Below the pieces are notes generated by a model. The model was given only the letters and a program-made list of their open reading frames with translations. It made no database searches and was not told where the DNA came from. A DNA stretch of 62,827 nucleotides from Acidimicrobiaceae bacterium (GTDB lineage Bacteria > Actinomycetota > Acidimicrobiia > Acidimicrobiales > RAAP-2). Made by a program: the position numbers and the translations under genes. Positions within the stretch are counted from its first letter, which is position 1. Each line of letters begins with the position of its first letter. Below, in pieces: positions 1 through 10,390 of the stretch. The DNA lies in contig PNAT01000133.1 in NCBI GenBank assembly GCA_003169675.1, positions 1-62,827 on the forward strand, read 5' to 3'.

Positions 1-26
1 TCCGATGTCTTGCGACATCACAAGGT

Positions 27-99
27 GGGCGCTGAGGGACTCGAACCCCCGACCTGCTGGTTGTAAACCAGCTGCTCTAACCAACTGAGCTAAGCGCCC
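27..99 (-). tRNA. tRNA-Val (anticodon TAC)
   Basis: Minus-strand cloverleaf: acceptor GGGCGCT/AGCGCCC, D arm GCTC..GAGC, anticodon stem-loop GCTGG-TTTACAA-CCAGC, T arm GGGGG-TTCGAGT-CCCTC. Confidence 0.95.
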
Positions 100-456
100 C
101 GGATGCCCACGCGGGTGTGGGATCGCCCAGCGTAGGTGACCTTGCCCGGCCCCTTCAGCGGAACCGCACGCCGGTGAGGAACCGGCCGGAGAGGCGGACC
201 GGCGAAGGACAATCCCGGACCGCCATACAGCCTCCCCCTGTTCGGCCGATCAGGCGTACGATTACCGATGCGGAGGGCGCGCCCATCGGACACAGCCGCT
301 CAGGTCATGCGGAGCACAGGCCGAACCCGAACATGGGCCAGCCCCGAGAGTCAGCCCACGTTGATCCAGGGTGACACCGTGCCTCGGCTACGGCCTCGAA
401 TCGGCGTTGGCGGATCGGGCGCCAGCGGCACCAGCGCCGGTCGAAGAAGCGCCAGC

Positions 457-1269
457 TCAGTTGTTCGCCCCGACCCCCGTGCTTCCGGAACCGGATCCCC
501 TGCCCGACGGTGGGTTGCCGGCGCTGCCCAAGTTCGGCGTCGTCACCGTCGCGTGGGTAGAACCCGGGGTAGAGGGTGGTGGGCCGCCCTGGGCGCCGTT
601 GCCCGACGTGTCGCCAGAACTCGAAGTGCTCCCCGTACCCGACGTGTCGCCGGCATTCGAAGTGCCTGCGTTCCCGGGGTGCGCCACCGGGCAGCTGCTC
701 GGAGGTGTTGCGGCGTGGCTGTTGGGCTGGTGGCCCGAGGCGGCGTGTGCGGCGGCGGCGGTGCACTGGCCGAAGGCGGCGTTGGCGTTCGGGCCCGTGC
801 CCTTTCCGCCGTTGGCATTGGCGGAGTTGGTCGAGCCACCCGTCGGGTTCCCGGCTTTGTCCGCGGGAGCGTGACCGGTGCTGTGATCGTTCGGCACGGT
901 GATGCCCACCTTGGCCAGCACCATCGCGGCCGCGTTCTGGGCGCCCTGGGGCAGCGAATCTGTGGCGGCGGCGGCCGTGCCAGCCCCTAACAGGACGGCC
1001 GCCGACGCGGCGGCCGCCTTCATGGTGAGAGCTTTCGAGTTCATCCTCTTCCCCTTGTGGATCGTTGTCGGAGTGAGATGCCCAAGGGCGGCGGCCTGCA
1101 TCGCTGCCACCGTCGCCGCGTCCCGAGCCGACCCGTCTGCTCCGAGCCCCGTGGCGGCTGCTCCGAGCACGTGCGCGACCCCGACGTAGCCCGGAGGAGC
1201 GTCGTCAGGGCTCAACCCGCCGGAAAGCAACCGCTCTGCGGTGGAGGGATCAAGTCGGTGTGGTCGCAT
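457..1269 (-). CDS. Putative anti-sigma / single-pass membrane protein with Gly/Ser/Thr-rich extracytoplasmic tail
   Basis: ORF directly downstream of the ECF sigma gene; N-terminal soluble part, hydrophobic segment AAAASAAVLLGAGTAAAA, then low-complexity tail. Confidence 0.6.
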   Translation of the reverse strand: MRPHRLDPSTAERLLSGGLSPDDAPPGYVGVAHVLGAAATGLGADGSARDAATVAAMQAAALGHLTPTTIHKGKRMNSKALTMKAAAASAAVLLGAGTAAAATDSLPQGAQNAAAMVLAKVGITVPNDHSTGHAPADKAGNPTGGSTNSANANGGKGTGPNANAAFGQCTAAAAHAASGHQPNSHAATPPSSCPVAHPGNAGTSNAGDTSGTGSTSSSGDTSGNGAQGGPPPSTPGSTHATVTTPNLGSAGNPPSGRGSGSGSTGVGANN

Positions 1270-1314
1270 CTCACCTAACTGATCGCCCCAGGGGTGCCGG
1301 AGATTTCATGTTTC

Positions 1315-1902
1315 TCACCGTGGTTCGGAGTCCCGTGCCCAGCGGGCGGGGTCCCCGATCTTTGCCGCCAGGCGTTGGAGCCCCCGCGTCTGGAGCACGC
1401 TGACCGCTCCGGGGCTCTTGCCCACGATCTTGGCCACTTCGCTGACGCTCAGGCCTCCCACCACTCGCAGGAGGATCACCTCGGCCTGCGGGCGGGGAAT
1501 CAGCTGCGTGATCTGGCGCACGGCCCGATGTGAGGAGTCGAGCTCGGCGATGATCTCAGCCAGGTCCCCGCCTGCTTTGATTTCCGTGTGTCCGGACATA
1601 TCGGCCGGCTCTGTCCGGCGCCGCTGGCGCTTGCGACCGTGGTCGATGGCCCGGCGCCGGGCGATGGTGAAGAGCAGCCGGCGGAACTCCTGCTCGCCAC
1701 CCTCGAAGCTCCCCAGATTGCGGGAAAGGTCGATCCACGTGTCGGAAGCGAGATCTTCGGCCTCACCGGGTACCAGTCCGGCCAGGAAGCGGACCACGGA
1801 TGGCTGGTACGCCCGGTAGAGGGCGCCGAGCGCCGCTTCGTCACCCGCTGAGGCCGCGCTCAGGAGGGCGTCGAACTCGTCCTGGTCATCCACGCCCCTC
1901 AC
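1315..1902 (-). CDS. ECF-family RNA polymerase sigma-70 factor
   Basis: Region 2 (ALYRAYQPSVVRFLAGLVPGEAEDLASDTWIDLSRNL) and region 4 HTH (EVILLRVVGGLSVSEVAKIVGKSPGAVSVLQTRGLQRL). Confidence 0.9.
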   Translation of the reverse strand: MRGVDDQDEFDALLSAASAGDEAALGALYRAYQPSVVRFLAGLVPGEAEDLASDTWIDLSRNLGSFEGGEQEFRRLLFTIARRRAIDHGRKRQRRRTEPADMSGHTEIKAGGDLAEIIAELDSSHRAVRQITQLIPRPQAEVILLRVVGGLSVSEVAKIVGKSPGAVSVLQTRGLQRLAAKIGDPARWARDSEPR

Positions 1903-2184
1903 CGGACGGCGAACCCGTACCGCGGTGGAGTAGGGGGGCGATCGTTGCGTCGGAGCTCAGGGGTGTTGTGCCTTGTCATGCTGACCGCTCCCTCGGATCA
2001 AGAGCATGACAATTCAAGCAAACCAACTCAACGAAGCCCAGGAAACATCGGAGTACGCAGGATTCCCGGTCCGAGTCAATCCCTCGCCAGGAGACCTGCG
2101 GCCTACCTCGGTGTCGGCAGGGCGCCCAGAGGTCACGGGTGGGCTACCGACATGGCCCCATGGGGTAGGCCTGGACAAGTTCCA

Positions 2185-3033
2185 TCAACGGAAGAGCACG
2201 TCGGAGAAGATCCGGCTCCAGGGGCGCACCAGAGTGCGGAGCTCGGCACAGCCGTCCTCACCCAGGGCGACGTAGGGGGCCGCGGCCAGGACATCGGTCT
2301 GGTCCTCTATCGCCTGGCGCCGTTCCTGGCCCCACTCGGTGAACGAAAGGTCCCCGCCGCCCGCCAACCAACCACGCGAGCGCATCGAATCCGCCGCCGC
2401 CTCCCACGCGTCGGCAGACCAGCCGCGGGTGGCGCGCAGGAGGTGGATCGGCACGTCGCCCGCCGCTCCGTGGGTGATCAGTGCGTCAATCCCCGAGAGT
2501 CCATGGGTGACCAGCAGCGCGATGTGGCCGTCGCCTCTGAACTCGCGCAGGATCGACTGCGCGTGCCAGAGCACCAGGTGGGGCTCGTCCGGCCACGGCA
2601 CCTGGGCGTGGCCGCCGGCCAGGGGCCGGCCCTCGAGGTGGCCGGTGGCCACCTCGGCCGCCGTGCGTGCCAAGTCGGCCGCCCGCCGCATGGCCTCGGA
2701 ATCCACCACCGCTTCTCCGAGGAGGCGGCGGCAGGCCCCGTCCACCGCCGTGAAGCGCGCCCGCACCAGCGCGTCGGGCGTGGTGATGTCCCAGGCGCCG
2801 GGAATGGCGCCCCGCACCAGATCGGGATTGAAATTGAAGAAGGTGGAGATGACCACCTCGGCGGCCACGGCACCCATAGGGGCCGCCCGCGAAGCAAAGT
2901 AGCCGTCTTGCCCGATGAGGCCTAGTTTCTCGTAGGCCTCGGTCGCTTCGGGAATGAAATAGATCATTCCGTGCAGCGGCTCGACCGTGAGCCACGTCTT
3001 GCGCGCCAGCAAGGCCCCGTGGTCCGTGCTCAC
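2185..3033 (-). CDS. SCO6745-family conserved protein
   Basis: MIYFIPEATEAYEKLGL.. resembles the SCO6745 family; 4-bp overlap with the upstream inositol phosphatase gene. Confidence 0.7.
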   Translation of the reverse strand: MSTDHGALLARKTWLTVEPLHGMIYFIPEATEAYEKLGLIGQDGYFASRAAPMGAVAAEVVISTFFNFNPDLVRGAIPGAWDITTPDALVRARFTAVDGACRRLLGEAVVDSEAMRRAADLARTAAEVATGHLEGRPLAGGHAQVPWPDEPHLVLWHAQSILREFRGDGHIALLVTHGLSGIDALITHGAAGDVPIHLLRATRGWSADAWEAAADSMRSRGWLAGGGDLSFTEWGQERRQAIEDQTDVLAAAPYVALGEDGCAELRTLVRPWSRIFSDVLFR

Positions 3034-3770
3034 ACCGCGTCCTCCTCGTTCAATAGTTCGGCCAGTCGGCTGGTGGCGGCGGCGATCGGCCGCCGGCTGC
3101 TCTGGTCCCGTACGGCCAGTTCGGCTCCGCCACGCTCAATGGTGACCGCACCGGCCTCGGTGCAGATCAGCATGCCCGCCAGGTAGTCCCACCCGAAGAG
3201 TGTGCTCTGTCCCGCCACCATGTATGCGTCAATCATCCCTTCGGCCACCGCGCAGAATTCCAGCGCCGCCGAACCTAGGGCGCGGAACTGCGCCCAGCCC
3301 GGATGACGGCCCGGGAAGCCCGATATCCCCACAATGGCGGAACCGAGCTCCGTACAGCCCGACGGCGCAATGGTGTGGTCGTCGCGCTGGGCCCCTCCCC
3401 CGCGCACGGCGGCGAACCGGGTCCCGGTGGCCAAATTGACCACCAGGCCGACCAGAGGCCCTTCGACATCGAGGACACAGATGCTGGTGGCGTAGAAGGG
3501 AAGGCCACGATGGGCATTGGTGGAGCCATCCACCGGGTCGATCACGGCCAGGAGCCCGGAGGAGGTGTTCCCCGTCGGACCCGATTCCTCCGACAGGACC
3601 GCCAGGCCGGCGCCATGGAGGATGGGGAGTGCGGCGCCATCGGCGGCCAGGTCCAGCCGGTACTGACCCGGGCGGATCCCCGATGGTCCCCATTCCTCCA
3701 GTCCGTCGAGCGCGTGGAGGACGGCAGCGACCACGTCATCGAGCACCTGAAGCAGCCGGACCTCGTCCAC
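3030..3770 (-). CDS. Inositol monophosphatase family protein
   Basis: IDPVDGSTNAHRGLPFYATSI and GWDYLAGMLICTEAGA metal-binding motifs. Confidence 0.88.
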   Translation of the reverse strand: MDEVRLLQVLDDVVAAVLHALDGLEEWGPSGIRPGQYRLDLAADGAALPILHGAGLAVLSEESGPTGNTSSGLLAVIDPVDGSTNAHRGLPFYATSICVLDVEGPLVGLVVNLATGTRFAAVRGGGAQRDDHTIAPSGCTELGSAIVGISGFPGRHPGWAQFRALGSAALEFCAVAEGMIDAYMVAGQSTLFGWDYLAGMLICTEAGAVTIERGGAELAVRDQSSRRPIAAATSRLAELLNEEDAV

Positions 3771-3826
3771 GGGACTCAGACCCTACCGGCCGGGCCCACC
3801 TGCGAAGTCACTAGGCTGCCCAATCT

Positions 3827-4384
3827 GTGGCAGCTATAGACGTCGCCGGCTACGTGGCCGACCTGAAGGACCACTCGGTGGACCACGGGTTCCATGTCCA
3901 CGACGAGCGGCACTTTGTCGAGACCTATTCGCTGCGCCAGGTCTGGGAGGTCGACCTGCACCCCGAGGAGGGCTGCGGAGGACCACTCGACCTCCACCTG
4001 GCACTCGATGTCGACCCCCGTGTCCTGCTTTCTTTCGAAGACGCGGTCGTCCTGTTGTCCGAGGAGGAGGAGCCGCCCGACGAATTCCACTTTCCCCTGA
4101 CCTTCACCTGGGCCCTGCCTCCGCTTCATGGCGGACCTGACCTCCTGCGCCTGGCTATCGACCTGGCCGGGGTGGGGGGAATCGAGCTTCCGCTGGAGGT
4201 GTCGGCCATCGACTCCTTCGCCAATGCCACCGACGGCTCGGAGCGCCGCCTCAGTATCGTGGCCCGCCATCCGGTGTCGCTGGCCCGGGTGCTCGGTGGC
4301 GAAGAGCTCCTCTGCGACGTGTTCGACCGGGCCCTGGCGGTCAGCCGCCATCTCCTGGAGTCGGCCGAGGGCTGGCTCGGCTGA
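3827..4384 (+). CDS. Conserved hypothetical protein
   Basis: Long acidic ORF (HVHDERHFVETYSLRQVWEVDLHPEEG) with GTG start; fills the interval between annotated neighbours. Confidence 0.6.
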   Translation: MAAIDVAGYVADLKDHSVDHGFHVHDERHFVETYSLRQVWEVDLHPEEGCGGPLDLHLALDVDPRVLLSFEDAVVLLSEEEEPPDEFHFPLTFTWALPPLHGGPDLLRLAIDLAGVGGIELPLEVSAIDSFANATDGSERRLSIVARHPVSLARVLGGEELLCDVFDRALAVSRHLLESAEGWLG

Positions 4385-4385
4385 A

Positions 4386-4793
4386 ATGCGGCGGCCACTC
4401 CACTTCGGTGGCCGGTCGACGATGGCAATCACGGCATCACTCATCGGAGCGCTGTTGAGCCTCTCCGCCTGCAGCCAAAACGGCCAGGCCCTGGCGCAAG
4501 AGGCCTGCACCCATGTGCACCGCTCGTTGGCCGACTACACCCTCTCGCTCCGCACAGGCACGCCGGCGGCCACGGTGGCCATCCTGCAGAAGAAGGCGCA
4601 GAACGAGCTCCGTTCGGCCCTGCCCCTGGCGGCGGCGGCCAATTCAGATGACGGGTCCTGGAACTCCCTGATGACGACGATCTCGGAGAGCGCCACCATC
4701 GACGAGTCTCATCTCGTCGCCGCGCTCAGGGCGCAGTGCGTGGTGGCTGACACCAACCTGAACGTCAACCCGTCTCCGTCACCCGGCAGCTGA
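4386..4793 (+). CDS. Putative lipoprotein/secreted protein
   Basis: MAITASLIGALLSLSAC-S: signal peptide with lipobox-like LSAC; start inferred inside ORF 4128..4793. Confidence 0.6.
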   Translation: MRRPLHFGGRSTMAITASLIGALLSLSACSQNGQALAQEACTHVHRSLADYTLSLRTGTPAATVAILQKKAQNELRSALPLAAAANSDDGSWNSLMTTISESATIDESHLVAALRAQCVVADTNLNVNPSPSPGS

Positions 4794-6872
4794 GGTGGTG
4801 GTCGTGGTGCCGGCGCCGGCCATCTGGGCCCGTCCGGACGCCACGATGGGCGGCATTAACGATTGCGACATGAACAATCCGCCCGCATTCGTGAAGTGAA
4901 CACCGTCGGTTCGGCGGATCACCACCCCTTTCAAGCTGGTGGTGAATGTGTTCCCTGGGCAGGCCGCCGCGTTGAGGTCCACCACCGAGTCGGTCTGAGC
5001 ATGCTCCGCCGCCACTTCGCGGATCAGCTTGTTGAACTCCGCCAGGCGCGCCGGGTTGTCTTCCGGCCACGGCGCGCCATCTGGTTGCTCACCTTCGTTG
5101 GTGCACGGCGCGGTGAGGAAGACCAGGTGGGAGCCTGAAGTCACCACCAACTCGGACGTGAGCTCCAGCTGGTGCTTCACGTAGGCGGCGAATAGGGGGT
5201 TGAGGATGTTGGTCCATTTCCCCAGATACTCACGATCGACCACTTCCCAGCGGCCGGCCAGAAGAACCACCACACTGGGATGGGTCTGCGACATCGCATT
5301 GAGCCATTGGTAGGGCCACGGCTGTTTGTCCACCGGGGTCCCGCCCACCAACGGGGATCCGTTGCAGGCGGGCGGTGTGGCGTCACGGGCACCCATCAGA
5401 GTGACTTCGGGTCCCATCACCACGCCGCATCCGAGGATCCCCTTGTCGGAGAGTATGTAGTTGTACTTCGCCTGGGCCGACGGGTCGGCCAGGCCCACCC
5501 CGAGCGTCAGCGCCACCGAGTCGCCGAACAGCAGGACACGCACCGGCGGCAAGGAAGTGGGCGCCAGGGTCGACGAAGTCGTGGTCGACGAACCCCCCAG
5601 GGTGCCGATGGCGGGGGGCAGCGTGGTGCTGGCCACCGCTGACGTCCCCGCCGTGGCCGCCACCATGGACGCGATGACCATGCCCAATCCGGCGGGCACG
5701 GCCACCCATGCCTTCCACTGGCGCAGGAAGGATCCCCGCCGGATCGGCTGCTCGACCAGATGGTAGGACGCGCTCGAGACGGCGAAGGTGACCAACGCCC
5801 GGGCGGCGAAGAGCTCGTAGCCCACGAGACCGGTGCGGGCCTCGTCCACCCAGATGAAGAGCGGCCAGTGCCAGATGTAGAGCCCGTAGGAGATCTGGCC
5901 CACGTAACGGATCGGGGCCAGGGAGAGGGTGCGTGGGACCACGCTGCGGGGAGCGCCGACGGCCGAGGCAATGACGCCGGCCGTCCCCAGGCCGATGAGG
6001 AAGAACCCACCGGAATAGGGGAATGGCGAGGTCGTGCTGGTCACCACCCAGAAGACGAGCGGAATGACGGCACCGATCATGCCGGCCAGCCCGCAGATCA
6101 TGCGCCCGTTCCTACCGGCCGGGCTCCACAACTCGCCTTCCTTGAGGCGGCCCTCGGCATGGGAGCGCTTGGTCAACATGACCAGGCCGACGGCGAGAGC
6201 CGCCCCGATGAACAGGCACTGGGCCCGGGTGTCGGTGCCGAGATACACCCGGTTGATCGATATGGAGTCATGGAAGATCACGTACATCTCGACGGCGGAG
6301 CCCACCGCCGCCACGCAGCACACGACGAAGAGCACCCGCAAGCTCTTCGTGATGCGCAAGAGCCCGAGGACCACGAGCGGCCAAATCAGATAGAACTGCT
6401 CCTCGACAGCCAGCGACCACGTGTGGATCAGCGGTGACGCCGACGCCGTCTCATTGAAGTAGCTGGAGCCCACCAGCACGAAGTGCCAGTTGCTCACGTA
6501 GAGCAGGGTGGCCAATGCATCGAGCCGCAGCGCGCCGTAGGTTCCCTTCGGCACGATGACCGAGGCGAAGAACGCCACGAAGAGGAGCATGAGCAACAGG
6601 GCGGGAAGCAGGCGGCGGGCCCGCCGCGCCCAGAACTCACCCAATCGGATGGTCAGGGTCTCGCGCCACTCCGACACCAAGAGCGACGTGATGAGAAAGC
6701 CGGAGAGAACGAAGAACGAGTCGACCCCCATGAAGCCACCGGTGGTGATGGCCAGGCCACCGTGGTACATCATCACGGCTACCACGGCGAAGGCCCGCAC
6801 ACCGTCGAGAGCGGGGAGGTACGCCAACCGCCGATGGGGCGCCTGGCTCACCTCTTCCATCATCGCGGTCAT
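4779..6872 (-). CDS. OafA/YrhL-like acyltransferase-3 with C-terminal SGNH domain
   Basis: YLPALDGVRAFAVVAVMMYHGG, multiple TMs, C-terminal LLFGDSVALTLGVGL (SGNH block I). Confidence 0.92.
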   Translation of the reverse strand: MTAMMEEVSQAPHRRLAYLPALDGVRAFAVVAVMMYHGGLAITTGGFMGVDSFFVLSGFLITSLLVSEWRETLTIRLGEFWARRARRLLPALLLMLLFVAFFASVIVPKGTYGALRLDALATLLYVSNWHFVLVGSSYFNETASASPLIHTWSLAVEEQFYLIWPLVVLGLLRITKSLRVLFVVCCVAAVGSAVEMYVIFHDSISINRVYLGTDTRAQCLFIGAALAVGLVMLTKRSHAEGRLKEGELWSPAGRNGRMICGLAGMIGAVIPLVFWVVTSTTSPFPYSGGFFLIGLGTAGVIASAVGAPRSVVPRTLSLAPIRYVGQISYGLYIWHWPLFIWVDEARTGLVGYELFAARALVTFAVSSASYHLVEQPIRRGSFLRQWKAWVAVPAGLGMVIASMVAATAGTSAVASTTLPPAIGTLGGSSTTTSSTLAPTSLPPVRVLLFGDSVALTLGVGLADPSAQAKYNYILSDKGILGCGVVMGPEVTLMGARDATPPACNGSPLVGGTPVDKQPWPYQWLNAMSQTHPSVVVLLAGRWEVVDREYLGKWTNILNPLFAAYVKHQLELTSELVVTSGSHLVFLTAPCTNEGEQPDGAPWPEDNPARLAEFNKLIREVAAEHAQTDSVVDLNAAACPGNTFTTSLKGVVIRRTDGVHFTNAGGLFMSQSLMPPIVASGRAQMAGAGTTTTTSAAG

Positions 6873-7312
6873 CCTTCCTTCGTGACACCGTCGGGCCCGC
6901 ACACCTGGCCGCGGGGAACGGGTGCGTCATTCTCGCAGAATCTCACCGACATCCCGGGGAATCGCCGGTTGGCTTCCCTGATCCACCCCGACCCCCACCC
7001 GCCGGCTGGCCACAGCCCTCTCCCGGCGCACGCCACGCGCCAACCGGAGGCGCCGATTCACGACAAAGCTCCTGCTGGCGGCCCTCATGTCCGGCGCACC
7101 CCTGGTCGGGTCCATCTGTGGAACCGATCGACCAACAGGTCGGCCAGCACAGCGACCCCTCTGGCACCGCGTGCCACCGGTTCAGCGCCTCCCGGGGTAC
7201 CGGAGACAGCACCTGCGGCAACGGAAATTTCAGCGAAGTGGTGCGCCGACTTCGCGGCCTGGGCCCCGAAGCAAGCCGACACCGACGGCAAGGGGAAGGG
7301 CGGCCGTTCCGG

Positions 7313-8785
7313 TTACCTGTCGCCTTCGCCACCTCCCGGGCCGACGGCATCCCGAACGCCACCCGCCGCTGCCGCCTCGTGGGCTTGCTCCGCCGCCATT
7401 GCCATGACCACCGCCTCGAAGACCTTGGCCGCATCCGCCTCAATGTGCTTGCGAGCCAACATCAAGCATGAGGCGCCCAGGAACGCAATGGGCAGAATGA
7501 TCAGGAACGCCGTCCGGTAGTTACTGCCGAATTGCTCCGCGATGGCCGAGGTGACCAGTGGCGCCGCCGCCGAGCCGAAGACAACAGCGGCCAGATTGAA
7601 GGCACCGAATCCTGCCCCCCGCAGATGGGCCGGCGCCGCATCGGACAGACCGGCCCGCAGGGCCGGCACGCAAGCGGTGGCAGACATGAAGCCGACCAGC
7701 TGGACGGCAAAGACGAAGCCGAACGCCATCGGGATGAACGACACCATGAACAGGGCCGCACTGATCACGATGCAGACGGCCGGGATCACCACCCGGGCTC
7801 CGAGGAAGCGATTGACCCACCGATCGGCGATCCACCCGCCGATGATGGTCCCGGGGATCCCGCCCAGGATGGCCAGGGCGCCGAAGGCCCCGTTGGCCGC
7901 CTGCTGGGTCTGGTGCAGTTGGTTCTGGTAAAAGTTCGGCATCCAGGTGGCCACCGCAGTCACCACGAAGCCGACGGTGGATACGCCGACCAGCGCGTAA
8001 CGCATGGTCGGTATCTTGAGAATCGTCCCGACGTCCCGGCGCAGTCCGTCAACCATGTCGTAGGCGAAATGGCGGACACCGTGGGGGAAGAGGGGCGGGT
8101 GCGTGAGCTCGGCCATCTCCATCTGCGTGCTGCCCGTCACATGCGCCCGATCGGCCGTGCCCCGGCTGGGCTCGGGGAGCTTCCAGCACAGGTAGGCCAC
8201 CAGGAGACCGGGCAGGAGGGAGACGAAGAAGGCCAGTCGCCATCCGCCGCCGTGGAAGAGCGGGCCGAGGACGCCACCGATGCCTAATCCCAGGCCGAGC
8301 CCGATGTAGCTCAGGCACTGCTGGATGGAGAAGGCGCGGCCCCGGCGCTCCGTCCCGTAGTAGTCGGCGATGACGCTGCTTCCCGAGGGGTCGGTCACCG
8401 CCTGCCCGAAGCCCAGCGACGCCCGGATGACGATGAGGAGCGCGAAGGCTCCGGTGGGGACCAGCCCACCCAACGCGCTGATGACCGACCAGGCCACGAT
8501 GACCACTGCCATGGCCTTGGTCCGGTTCCACCGGTCACCCAGGAATCCGGCGGGCAACGTGATGATGCCGTTGACCAGGATGAAAGCCGAGAACAGCAGC
8601 CCGATCTGCCAGTCGTGCACATTGAAGGCGTGTTTGATCTGATTGCTGCTGCCCCGGACGATGTACTGGTCCATGCCGTCGACCATCAGGGTGAACCCGA
8701 TGACCCACATGGGCCAGTTGGATACCGCCATGAGGCGCGGCGCGGCGTCGGGGCCGATCGCCGCTCTCCCGCCCACCGTGCTCAT
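7313..8785 (-). CDS. MFS transporter
   Basis: 12-TM-like hydrophobic pattern; AGFLGDRWNRTKAMAV loop motif. Confidence 0.92.
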   Translation of the reverse strand: MSTVGGRAAIGPDAAPRLMAVSNWPMWVIGFTLMVDGMDQYIVRGSSNQIKHAFNVHDWQIGLLFSAFILVNGIITLPAGFLGDRWNRTKAMAVVIVAWSVISALGGLVPTGAFALLIVIRASLGFGQAVTDPSGSSVIADYYGTERRGRAFSIQQCLSYIGLGLGLGIGGVLGPLFHGGGWRLAFFVSLLPGLLVAYLCWKLPEPSRGTADRAHVTGSTQMEMAELTHPPLFPHGVRHFAYDMVDGLRRDVGTILKIPTMRYALVGVSTVGFVVTAVATWMPNFYQNQLHQTQQAANGAFGALAILGGIPGTIIGGWIADRWVNRFLGARVVIPAVCIVISAALFMVSFIPMAFGFVFAVQLVGFMSATACVPALRAGLSDAAPAHLRGAGFGAFNLAAVVFGSAAAPLVTSAIAEQFGSNYRTAFLIILPIAFLGASCLMLARKHIEADAAKVFEAVVMAMAAEQAHEAAAAGGVRDAVGPGGGEGDR

Positions 8786-8816
8786 GGTCGGTTCCGACCT
8801 ACCTGACGCCCCTGGC

Positions 8817-10283
8817 TCAGACCCCCGGATCGAATCCGGCCGGCAGAGCGATGGACTTCTTCTCCAAGAAGCTGTCCAGTCCCTCGGGGCCGAACTCCCG
8901 ACCGACGCCGGACTCTTTGAATCCGCCGAACGGCGTGGTGAAGTCGATGGGCACCGGCGAGTTGAGCATGTAGGTCCCCGTCCGCACCTGCCGGGCCAGG
9001 CCCAGACCGCGGTCGTTGTCGCCCGTCCACACTGAACCGCACAGCCCGTAATTGGAGTCGTTGGCGATCTCGACGGCCTGGTCGTCCCCGTCGTAGGGAA
9101 TCACCACCAGCACCGGTCCGAAGATCTCTTCCTGGGCGATCTTCATCTTGTTGTCGACGTTGGTGAACACCGTGGGCTCCACGTACCAGCCCTTGGACAT
9201 TGAGGCCGGGCGTCCGCCCCCGATGGCCACGGTCGCCCCCTCCTCACGCCCGCTGTCGAGATACCCCTCAATCCTGCTCCGCTGCCGCTCGGCCACCACC
9301 GGGCCGACCTCGGTGGCCGGGTCCATCGGGTCACCCACCTGCAGGGCGGCCACGCCGGCCACCAGGGCGTCCACCACTTCGTCGTAGCGCGCCCGGGGGG
9401 CCAGGATCCGCGTCTGGGCGATGCAGGCCTGGCCGTTGTTCATGATGGCGTTGGGAATGAGCGTCGGGATGGTGGTCGCCAGGTCAGCGTCATCGAGGAT
9501 GATGGCCGCGCTCTTGCCGCCCAACTCGAGCGTGCATCGCTTGAGGCGCTCGCCGCACAGTCCGCCGATGCGCTTGCCACCCACCCCGGAACCGGTGAAG
9601 CTGATTTTGTCCACGCCCGGGTGCTTCACCAGGTGCTCGCTGACCTCACGGCCGGCCGGGATCACCGAGAGCACGCCCTTGGGCAGGCCGGCCTCGGTGA
9701 AGATCTCGGCCAACCGGAAGGCGTCGAACGGCGTCTCGGGCGCCGGCTTGTAGACCACCGTGCAGCCGGCCAGCAACGACGGTGCCAGCTTGGCCGCGGC
9801 GATGAACAGCGGCACGTTCCACGGGGCGATGGCACCGACCACACCGACGGGCTCCTTGGTCACCAACACCTGCGGGTTCAACATCCCGGCCCGCACCTCG
9901 TCGAAGGCGAACGTCTGGGCCAACTCGGCGTAGTAGTTGAAGATCATCGTGGGGGCCAGGACCTGCCCCAGGGTGGCGAACGTGATGGGCGATCCCATCT
10001 CCTCGGTGATGATGGCGGCCATGTCGCCCATCTCGGCGGTGATCTGGGCCGCCACCTTGGCCAGGATTTCGCCCCGCTCGGCCGGCGTCATGCGTGGCCA
10101 CGGGCCGCGGTCGAATGCCGTGCGGGCGGCCGCCACCGCCTTGTCGATGTCGGCCTCGGTGCCGTCGGGTACCCGGGCGACCACCTCTTCGGTCGAAGGT
10201 GAGATCACCGAAATGGTGTCGGTCCCCTCGGGCGCCACCCAGTCGCCTCCGATGAACAAGCGGTCATAGTCGCGAATCGCCAT
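8817..10283 (-). CDS. Aldehyde dehydrogenase family protein
   Basis: CTLELGGKSAAIILDDADL, NNGQACIAQTRILAP (catalytic Cys), EEIFGPVLVVIPYD; start inferred at MAIRDYDRLFIGG. Confidence 0.95.
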   Translation of the reverse strand: MAIRDYDRLFIGGDWVAPEGTDTISVISPSTEEVVARVPDGTEADIDKAVAAARTAFDRGPWPRMTPAERGEILAKVAAQITAEMGDMAAIITEEMGSPITFATLGQVLAPTMIFNYYAELAQTFAFDEVRAGMLNPQVLVTKEPVGVVGAIAPWNVPLFIAAAKLAPSLLAGCTVVYKPAPETPFDAFRLAEIFTEAGLPKGVLSVIPAGREVSEHLVKHPGVDKISFTGSGVGGKRIGGLCGERLKRCTLELGGKSAAIILDDADLATTIPTLIPNAIMNNGQACIAQTRILAPRARYDEVVDALVAGVAALQVGDPMDPATEVGPVVAERQRSRIEGYLDSGREEGATVAIGGGRPASMSKGWYVEPTVFTNVDNKMKIAQEEIFGPVLVVIPYDGDDQAVEIANDSNYGLCGSVWTGDNDRGLGLARQVRTGTYMLNSPVPIDFTTPFGGFKESGVGREFGPEGLDSFLEKKSIALPAGFDPGV

Positions 10284-10390
10284 GCACCCTCCCAAGGTCA
10301 CCGGGACGCCTCGGCCCCCGCCGCACAGCTCCATGCGACCGGCCCAGGGTAGCGGGACCCGGCCGACCGGCGACAGCCCAGCCTGCTCGG

